A DNA stretch of 64,000 bases, taken from NCBI GenBank assembly GCA_965242785.1, contig CBDETA010000003.1:696082-760081 (forward strand). Direction: 5' to 3'. Below, one piece after another: positions 58,487-64,000 of this stretch. A program made the position numbers and the translations under genes. Each line of letters opens with the position of its first letter. Position 1 is the first letter of the stretch. Under the pieces are notes generated by a model. The model did not search any database. It had not been told where the DNA came from and saw only the letters and a program-made list of their open reading frames with translations. This DNA comes from Maricaulis sp965242785 (lineage in GTDB: Bacteria; Pseudomonadota; Alphaproteobacteria; Caulobacterales; Maricaulaceae).

Positions 58487-59784
58487 CGCCAAGCCTGGCA
58501 GATCCGGGATATTGCCGTTCCTGCCTCGGCGAGCTTCAGGCCGGGGCGGACCGGTGTGCATCCTGCGGATCACACAAGCAGCTGCGCCATCCCGAGATCA
58601 ACAGCCTGTCCATCGCCCATATCGATTGTGACGCCTTCTTCGCGGCAGTGGAGAAACGGGACAGGCCGGAGCTGGAAGACAAGCCGGTGATCATCGGCGG
58701 CGGCCAGCGCGGCGTAGTGTCGACCTGCTGCTATGTGGCGCGCCTTTATGGCGTGCACTCGGCCATGCCGATGTTCAAGGCGCTCAAACTCTGTCCCGAC
58801 GCCGTGGTGATCAAACCGGAGCATGGAAAATACACCCGCGAGGGCTATCGCATCCGCGATATGATGCGGGAGGTCACGCCCCTGGTGGAACCCCTGTCAA
58901 TCGACGAGGCCTTTCTGGACCTGACCGGCACCACCCGCCTGCACCATGCGCCGCCGACCCTGACCCTTTTGCGCCTGCAACGCCGGATCCGCGACGAGGT
59001 CGGGATCACGGTGTCGGTCGGCCTGTCCTTCAACAAGTTTCTCGCCAAGACGGCTTCGGACCTCGACAAGCCGCACGGCTTTGCCGTCATCGGCCAGGCC
59101 GAGGCGATGGACTTCCTGGCCAAGCGCAATGTGCGGGCAATCTATGGCGTGGGACCGGCCTTTGCCGCGCGGCTCGAGCGCGACGGCATCCACACGCTGG
59201 CCGATATCCGCCGTCAGGGCGACAAGGTGATGGCCCAGCGCTATGGCGATATGGGGTACCATCTCTCGCGCCTCGCGCGTGGCGAGGACATGCGCAAGGT
59301 CACCCCGACGCGCGAGCGCAAGAGCGTGTCCTGCGAGACAACGTTCAATGCCGATTTCGATGATCGCGAAACGCTGGAGAAACAACTCTGGCGGCTGTCG
59401 GTGCGCGTGTCTGACCAGATGAAGGAAAAGGCAATCTCCGGCTCGGTGGTGACGCTGAAGCTGAAAACGTCCGACTTCAAGACCCGCACCCGCCGGCGCA
59501 CGCTGAACGAGCCGAGCCAACTGGCCGACACGCTGTTTCGCGTCGGTCGGGAATTGCTGGCATCGGAGATCGACGGCACCCGCTACCGGCTGATCGGGAT
59601 CGGTTTTTCCGACCTGCGTGATGCGGTGGGCGATAGCGGCGACCTTCTGGACCCCAATGCCATCCGCCGCGCGACGGCCGAACGCGCCATGGACAAGGCC
59701 CGCCAGAAATTCGGCGGCGATGCGGTGGTCAAGGGAATCGGCTTCCGCGCCAAGCCCAAGCGCGAGCCCGGGGATCAAAGGTAG
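58483..59784 (+). CDS. dinB: DNA polymerase IV (Y-family) with N-terminal zinc motif
   Basis: A 433-residue translesion polymerase. An N-terminal extension has two CxxC pairs (C11, C14, C25, C28), absent from E. coli DinB. The catalytic palm follows: AHIDCDAFFAAVEKRDRPEL, VVSTCCYVARLYGVHSAMPM, VEPLSIDEAFLDLTGT and VSVGLSFNKFLAKTASDLDK. The little-finger domain covers about 285-400. No C-terminal clamp motif is obvious. It is translationally coupled to the ROK kinase gene and likely SOS-induced. The 3' end overlaps the convergent hydrolase gene by 10 bp. Confidence 0.94.
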   Translation: MTPSLADPGYCRSCLGELQAGADRCASCGSHKQLRHPEINSLSIAHIDCDAFFAAVEKRDRPELEDKPVIIGGGQRGVVSTCCYVARLYGVHSAMPMFKALKLCPDAVVIKPEHGKYTREGYRIRDMMREVTPLVEPLSIDEAFLDLTGTTRLHHAPPTLTLLRLQRRIRDEVGITVSVGLSFNKFLAKTASDLDKPHGFAVIGQAEAMDFLAKRNVRAIYGVGPAFAARLERDGIHTLADIRRQGDKVMAQRYGDMGYHLSRLARGEDMRKVTPTRERKSVSCETTFNADFDDRETLEKQLWRLSVRVSDQMKEKAISGSVVTLKLKTSDFKTRTRRRTLNEPSQLADTLFRVGRELLASEIDGTRYRLIGIGFSDLRDAVGDSGDLLDPNAIRRATAERAMDKARQKFGGDAVVKGIGFRAKPKREPGDQR

Positions 59785-60638
59785 GTCTCGAACCAGTCGA
59801 AGGGCAACGGCCAGAAGGCGCTGGCGTCACGCTTGAAGGCGCCGAAATGATCGACACGGGCAGCGCCGACATCCTGGGGCGACAGCCGGATCAGATCGCG
59901 CGGCGCGGCCGAAAACAGGCGCATGAAATCCGACACGGAGCGTTCCGAGGCGATTTTGTCATCGGTGAAGGCATAATTGCGGATCGGCGTGGTGATGCGG
60001 GCGAATTCGTTTTGCCCGATCGCATCGAGATCATCGCCGAAATAGTTCGGCATGAAGGCCCAGTGCCGCCATTGCCGGAAGACCTCGCGCGGCAGGGCCT
60101 CGCCACCCCAGAGACCCCCGGCCGGCAGATAGCCCTTCAGGGCCAGGCAGGCCGGTCCGTAGATGCGCCAGAAAAACAGGACGCGGCGGCGGTAGGACGG
60201 GTCGTGCGCGCCCCAGTATCCGGTCCCGCTGCACACCATGGCATGGGCTCTGACGCTGTGGATATTGTCGGCAAAGCCGATGAGATGGCCGCCGACGGAA
60301 TGGCCCAGCGTGAAGAGCGGCCTGTCCGGGGCCAGGGCGCGAGCCTGATCCAGTGCCACCGTGAAGTCGAGCCGGCCCCAGTCGAGAATATCGGCCTTGA
60401 AGCCCTTCAGGCTGGGCGGCGCGGAGGCGGCGATGCCGCGATAGTCATAGATCAGGCAGGCAAAGCCGCGCTCGGCTCCGGCGACGGCGATACGGCGATA
60501 AAGCCCATGCGGGAAGCCGGTGCCCGAGGAGATCAGCACCGCCGCCTTCGGGCGCCGGGGCGCAATGATCCGGCCGGACAACGCGTAACCGTCGCGGGCA
60601 GGGAATCGAACCTCGTTTTCCTCGATCTCTTCGGTCAT
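59775..60638 (-). CDS. Alpha/beta hydrolase
   Basis: A 287-residue protein. AAVLISSGTGFPHGLYRRIA is the oxyanion region, LIYDYRGIAAS the conserved strand, and LFTLGHSVGGHLIGFADNIH the nucleophile elbow with Ser in GHSVGG. A catalytic His is likely in VGAARVDHFGAFKRD near the end. It resembles the YheT/serine aminopeptidase-like group. No signal peptide; substrate unknown. Confidence 0.85.
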   Translation of the reverse strand: MTEEIEENEVRFPARDGYALSGRIIAPRRPKAAVLISSGTGFPHGLYRRIAVAGAERGFACLIYDYRGIAASAPPSLKGFKADILDWGRLDFTVALDQARALAPDRPLFTLGHSVGGHLIGFADNIHSVRAHAMVCSGTGYWGAHDPSYRRRVLFFWRIYGPACLALKGYLPAGGLWGGEALPREVFRQWRHWAFMPNYFGDDLDAIGQNEFARITTPIRNYAFTDDKIASERSVSDFMRLFSAAPRDLIRLSPQDVGAARVDHFGAFKRDASAFWPLPFDWFETYL

Positions 60639-60738
60639 GGCAGCACTCTGCCCGATGACGTGCGCGTCAAGTCAAGAAGACGGATTGCATGCGCGCCATA
60701 CGCGACTAAGTTGCCGGGAAAATCCGATGGAGACACCC

Positions 60739-61200
60739 ATGTCCGACTTTGACGCCCGTCTTGCCGCCCTTGGCATCACCCTGCCCGTTCCGGCCGCTCC
60801 GGTGGCCAATTACGTGCCCTTCGTTCAGTCGGGCAGCCAGGTCTTCATTTCCGGCCAGGTTTCGCTGGGCGCGGACGGGCTGGTGAAGGGCACGTTGGGC
60901 GCCGACATGGATGTCGCCGCCGGCCAGGCCGCGGCGCGACTGTGCGCGATCAATCTCATCGCCCAGCTGAAAGCAGCCTGTGGTGGCGATCTCGGGCGGC
61001 TGGTGCGGGTGGTGAAACTGGGCGGTTTCGTGGCCGCCCAGCCGGGTTTCACCGATATCCCGCAGGTCATCAATGGCTGTTCCGACCTGATGGTCGAGGT
61101 GTTTGGCGACAAGGGCCGGCATGCCCGTTCGGCGGTCTCCTGCCCGGTCCTGCCGCTGGGAGCCGCGGTGGAAGTGGACGGCGTGTTCGAGATCGCGTGA
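60739..61200 (+). CDS. RidA/YjgF family protein
   Basis: A 153-residue protein: LAALGITLPVPAAPVANYVP, FVQSGSQVFISGQVSLGADG, AARLCAINLIAQLKAACGGD and HARSAVSCPVLPLGAAVEVD. This is the longer YjgH-like branch, with ARSAV in place of the RidA active-site RxxV motif. RidA proteins deaminate reactive enamines; this branch is less characterised. The start at MSDFDA has GGAG seven bases upstream. Confidence 0.88.
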   Translation: MSDFDARLAALGITLPVPAAPVANYVPFVQSGSQVFISGQVSLGADGLVKGTLGADMDVAAGQAAARLCAINLIAQLKAACGGDLGRLVRVVKLGGFVAAQPGFTDIPQVINGCSDLMVEVFGDKGRHARSAVSCPVLPLGAAVEVDGVFEIA

Positions 61201-61308
61201 TCAAGCGCAGGCTTGCACAACACGCGGAATTTACAGGCGCCCCCTCGCCGCGGCGGCTGTGGTCGGCTAATCAGGCGGCGGGATAGATACCAGACCAGGA
61301 TGCGTCGC

Positions 61309-62052
61309 ATGCTTCGATTTGCCGGATTATTCCTTGCCGCCCTTGCCCTGATGGGCTGCCAGCAGCCTGCTGCCGATGCGCAGCTGACCGAGCAGCAGCA
61401 GGACGAAGTACGCGGGATCGTGCGCGATTACATCCTGGAAAACCCGGAAATCATCGAAGAGGCGCTGATCGAACTGCAGCGCCGGGCCCGCGAACGCGAG
61501 ATGCAGGACATGTATGCGGCCGTCTCCGCCCAGTCGGACGCGATCTACAATGATGCCCGCGACCCCCGCGTCGGCCCGGATGGTGCAGACGTCGTGGTCG
61601 TGGAATTCATGGACTACAAGTGCTCCTATTGCCGCGTCGCCAACAGCTGGGTGCAGGACATCCGCGAACAGCATGGCGACCGCGTCCAGTTCATCCTCAA
61701 GGAATACCCGATCCTGGGCGAGGAATCGGTCCAGGCGGCCCGCGCTGCCCTCGCCGCGCACCGCCAGGGCATCGAGGTCTACGAGGCCTTCCACAATGCG
61801 ATGATCTCGTCCTCCGGCCCGCTGCCAGACCAGCGGATCGACCAGCTGGCGCGCCTGTCCGGCGTCGATGTCGAGCGCATGCGCGCCGACATGGAAGATC
61901 CGGCGATCCTCAACCACATCTCCCAGGTGCGTTCACTTGGCAGTGTGCTAGGCGTCAGCGGCACGCCCTTCTTCATCATTGAAGGCACGGTGATCCCGGG
62001 CGCCAACGAGATGGCACTGAACGAGGCCCTGGCGCGGGCGCTGGCCGACTGA
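61309..62052 (+). CDS. DsbA-family thiol-disulfide lipoprotein (Com1-like)
   Basis: A 247-residue periplasmic protein. A lipobox (ALALMGC) is followed by a helical N-terminal segment (QQDEVRGIVRDYILENPEII) and a DsbA-like thioredoxin domain with active site DYKCSYCRVANSW and cis-proline loop VSGTPFFIIEGTVIPG. It should catalyse disulfide formation or isomerisation in the envelope. AGGA stands eight bases before ATG 61309; ATG 61300 in the same frame is an alternative. Confidence 0.88.
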   Translation: MLRFAGLFLAALALMGCQQPAADAQLTEQQQDEVRGIVRDYILENPEIIEEALIELQRRAREREMQDMYAAVSAQSDAIYNDARDPRVGPDGADVVVVEFMDYKCSYCRVANSWVQDIREQHGDRVQFILKEYPILGEESVQAARAALAAHRQGIEVYEAFHNAMISSSGPLPDQRIDQLARLSGVDVERMRADMEDPAILNHISQVRSLGSVLGVSGTPFFIIEGTVIPGANEMALNEALARALAD

Positions 62053-62062
62053 TCGCCGGCGC

Positions 62063-62479
62063 CTAAAGACCCATCGAGATCATGCCGGCCGGGTCGATGA
62101 CCCACTGATTGTTCCAGGCGATTTCCCAGGCATGGCCGTCCGGGTCGGCGAAATAGCCGGAATAGCCGCCCCAGGGTGCCTCCTCGGCGGCTTTCAGCAG
62201 CGTGCCGCCGGCGGCCACGGCTTCGGCCAGCAGGGGATCAACCTCCTCCTTGCGGCGGACATTATAGGCCAGCGCGACACGGCCCAGACCGCCATTCTCG
62301 CGCATCATGTCGTGATCGAAGGCGTCACGCTGGAACAGGCCGAGCACGAGGCCATTGAGCTGGAAGAAGGCGATCTGCTCGTTCTCGAACGCAGCCTTCC
62401 AGCCGAGTTTCTCGTAAAAGGCGCGGGCCCGTGCGGGGCTCTCAACACCAAGTGTGATCAAGGACACACGCTGTTCCAT
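62063..62479 (-). CDS. VOC (glyoxalase/bleomycin-resistance fold) protein
   Basis: A 138-residue vicinal-oxygen-chelate protein: VSLITLGVESPARARAFYEK, IAFFQLNGLVLGLFQRDAF and a C-terminal GGYSGYFADPDGHAWEIAWN with the metal-ligand E. The family includes antibiotic-sequestering proteins and metal-dependent lyases. A consensus LexA box lies 31 bp upstream, so it is probably damage-inducible. Confidence 0.87.
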   Translation of the reverse strand: MEQRVSLITLGVESPARARAFYEKLGWKAAFENEQIAFFQLNGLVLGLFQRDAFDHDMMRENGGLGRVALAYNVRRKEEVDPLLAEAVAAGGTLLKAAEEAPWGGYSGYFADPDGHAWEIAWNNQWVIDPAGMISMGL

Positions 62480-62509
62480 GCCGGTTCTCCAAATTGGAAA
62501 GCCAGACTA

Positions 62510-62524
62510 GAACAAAAACAGAAC
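62510..62524. promoter_or_regulatory. LexA (SOS) box before the VOC gene
   Basis: GAAC-AAAAACA-GAAC is an exact alphaproteobacterial LexA box (on the coding strand GTTC-TGTTTTT-GTTC), 31 bp upstream of the VOC start and just after the thiG stop. The T-rich spacer is typical of strong sites. Confidence 0.7.
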
Positions 62525-62538
62525 AAGACAAGCCGGAA

Positions 62539-63336
62539 TCAGATCAGGCCCGATAGCGGGCTGGACGGGTCGGCATAGCGCTTCTTGGGCATGCGGCCGG
62601 CCAGATAGGCCTCTCGCCCGGCGATGACGGCATGCTTCATCGCGCTGGCCATGCGGATCGGGTCCTTGGCCTCGGCGATGGCGGTGTTCATGAGGACGCC
62701 GTCACAGCCCAGCTCCATCGCCACGGCGGCATCCGACGCCGTGCCGACACCGGCATCGACGATCACCGGAACCTTCGTCTGCTCGATGATCAGGCGGATA
62801 TTGACCGGATTCTGGATGCCCAGACCGGAGCCGATCGGCGCGCCCAGAGGCATGATCGCGCAACAGCCGATCTCTTCCAGCTTCTTCGCGTAGACCGGAT
62901 CGTCCGAGCAATAGACCATGACGTCGAACCCGTCCTTGATCAGGAGCTCGGCGGCGCGCAGCGTCTCGGCCATGTCCGGATAGAGGTGTTTGGGGTCGGA
63001 CAGGACTTCCAGCTTCACCAGATTCCAGCCGCCCGCCTCGCGCGCCAGACGCAAGGTGCGCACGGCATCCTCGCCGGTGAAACAGCCGGCGGTGTTGGGC
63101 AGGAAGGTGTATTCGTCCGGCGAAATGAAATCGACCAGGCGCGGCTCGTCCGGATTGGACAGGTTCACCCGGCGCACCGCGACGGTGATCATCTCGGCAC
63201 CGGACGCTTTGAGGGCCTGCGCATTCTGGGCATAGGTCTTGTACTTGCCCGTACCGATGATGAGGCGGGAGTTGAACGTCCGGCCGGCGACCACCAGCGG
63301 CTGGTCCTGTGTGGTCACTTGCATGGCATCATCCAT
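62539..63336 (-). CDS. thiG: Thiazole synthase
   Basis: A 265-residue TIM-barrel enzyme that condenses deoxyxylulose phosphate, dehydroglycine and ThiS-thiocarboxylate into the thiazole of thiamine. LIIGTGKYKTYAQNAQALKA, ITVAVRRVNLSNPDEPRLVD, FLPNTAGCFTGEDAVRTLRL, WNLVKLEVLSDPKHLYPD (Schiff-base Lys) and PVIVDAGVGTASDAAVAMEL are all present. ATG 63336 is chosen because AGGAGGT lies seven bases upstream; GTG 63345 is inside that site. It follows thiS by one base. Confidence 0.95.
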   Translation of the reverse strand: MDDAMQVTTQDQPLVVAGRTFNSRLIIGTGKYKTYAQNAQALKASGAEMITVAVRRVNLSNPDEPRLVDFISPDEYTFLPNTAGCFTGEDAVRTLRLAREAGGWNLVKLEVLSDPKHLYPDMAETLRAAELLIKDGFDVMVYCSDDPVYAKKLEEIGCCAIMPLGAPIGSGLGIQNPVNIRLIIEQTKVPVIVDAGVGTASDAAVAMELGCDGVLMNTAIAEAKDPIRMASAMKHAVIAGREAYLAGRMPKKRYADPSSPLSGLI

Positions 63337-63337
63337 T

Positions 63338-63541
63338 TCATCCACCTCCTACAAAAGCGACAATTTCAATCCGGTCGCCATCGGCCAGTTCGGTTTCGGC
63401 GTAAAGCGAGCGCGGCACGATTTCCAGATTGCGCTCGACGGCGATCTTGCGCCCGTCCAGCTGAAGAGCGGTCACGAGGTCGGCGACGCAGGCCCCGGCA
63501 CCGATCGAGCGGTCTTCGCCATTGACTGTCAGCTGAAGCAC
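63338..63541 (-). CDS. thiS: Sulfur carrier protein ThiS
   Basis: A 67-residue ubiquitin-fold carrier ending IEIVAFVGGG, with one glycine more than the usual Gly-Gly end. The C-terminal glycine is adenylated and thiocarboxylated to donate sulfur for thiazole. The codons for these glycines (GGA GGT GGA) also form the Shine-Dalgarno sequence of thiG. It forms a thiS-thiG operon. Confidence 0.92.
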   Translation of the reverse strand: MLQLTVNGEDRSIGAGACVADLVTALQLDGRKIAVERNLEIVPRSLYAETELADGDRIEIVAFVGGG

Positions 63542-63616
63542 GGCTTGGCTGGCCCTTCTGTGAGTCTTACACGGTCACACACCTCGTAAATCCCCTTCGC
63601 ACGGCAAGGCAAGGCC

Positions 63617-64000
63617 ATGAGCAAGCCCATTCACATCCTCAACGGACCCAATCTCAATCTTCTGGGCACACGGGAGCCGGAGGTCTACGGCACGATGACG
63701 CTGGCCGATATTGAAAAAGCCTGCGCACAGCGTGCCCGTGACTTGGGGTTTGATATCGTGTTCCGCCAGTCCAACCATGAAGGCCAGCTGATTGACTGGC
63801 TGCATGACGCAAACGTCAACGGCTCTGCAGTAGTTTTCAACCCAGGTGCATTTACGCATACATCGGTCGCTTTGCATGACGCCGTTCGCGCTATAGAACC
63901 TCCCGTCATCGAAGTTCATTTGAGTCAGACGGCGGCACGCGAACCCTTTCGGCACCACTCCTACATCGCCTCGGCAGCACGGGGCTCCATCACCGGGCTG
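63617..64000 (+). CDS. aroQ: Type II 3-dehydroquinate dehydratase (C-terminus off the right edge)
   Basis: The first 128 residues are visible and the frame is open to the edge. KPIHILNGPNLNLLGTREPE contains the family's first signature with the catalytic loop Arg; VYG gives the catalytic Tyr; RQSNHEGQLIDWLHDA, NPGAFTHTSVALHDAV and FRHHSYIASAARGSITG are the remaining signatures. It dehydrates 3-dehydroquinate in the shikimate pathway as a dodecamer. In many alphaproteobacteria accB and accC follow aroQ. Confidence 0.96.
   Translation, partial: MSKPIHILNGPNLNLLGTREPEVYGTMTLADIEKACAQRARDLGFDIVFRQSNHEGQLIDWLHDANVNGSAVVFNPGAFTHTSVALHDAVRAIEPPVIEVHLSQTAAREPFRHHSYIASAARGSITGL

Overview
The window is high-GC alphaproteobacterial DNA, most likely from a marine, stalked or dimorphic member of the Caulobacterales near Maricaulis. 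Three things point there: a divK-pleD-rpmG block, a full holdfast-type polysaccharide cluster, and alphaproteobacterial LexA boxes (GTTC-N7-GTTC). These identifications rest on motif reading and gene order only; no database search was run.

Positions 1-13580 are the right-hand part of a temperate prophage with a lambda-like early region. A cro-like gene (5949-6203, minus) and a repressor gene (6317-7006, plus) diverge from a control region. The minus-strand operon (6203 down to 1) carries cro, a CII/CP76-like regulator, small proteins, a MazG-like protein, a DUF2303 protein, an ASCH protein and a DnaB-type helicase. The plus-strand operon (7487-13580) carries a DnaQ-like exonuclease, a second ASCH-like protein, a DUF5131 (phage Gp37/Gp68) protein, an excisionase-like protein and a tyrosine integrase. 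A tRNA-Ser(GCU) follows 46 bp after the integrase stop. Four copies of one operator (ACGACGA-N4-TCGTCGT, some imperfect) sit in two pairs over the two early promoters. Two terminator-like hairpins interrupt the minus operon. A lower-GC gene at 9523-9993 is bracketed by a 22-bp direct repeat.

Positions 13780-34482 are host genes: a GH3 glycosidase lipoprotein, an amidohydrolase lipoprotein, a lipid-kinase/metallophosphoesterase pair, a PiuC-type dioxygenase with a Fur-like box, a free-standing ethylene-binding-domain membrane protein directly before a histidine kinase, trhO, a GST, a TonB-dependent receptor, an amine-oxidase-like flavoprotein and a large TolB-propeller/amidohydrolase.

Positions 34644-47068 form a holdfast (hfs) type cluster: priming sugar transferase, GH5-like glycanase, acyltransferase, flippase, two glycosyltransferases, deacetylase, polymerase, ATPase-like partner, chain-length protein and export lipoprotein. 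Near-consensus CtrA boxes (7 of 8 bases) lie before hfsE and between hfsA and hfsD.

Positions 47430-64000 are housekeeping and stress genes: a Sel1-like protein, an orphan membrane protein, a 2-oxoglutarate dioxygenase-type enzyme, YceI, an ArsR/SRPBCC pair with a 20-bp palindrome, MscS, an MFS transporter, rpmG, pleD, divK, a ROK kinase with dinB behind a LexA box, a hydrolase, RidA, a DsbA-like lipoprotein, a VOC protein behind a second LexA box, thiG, thiS and the start of aroQ. Several genes are under 60 codons and were found by reading the gaps between larger genes.
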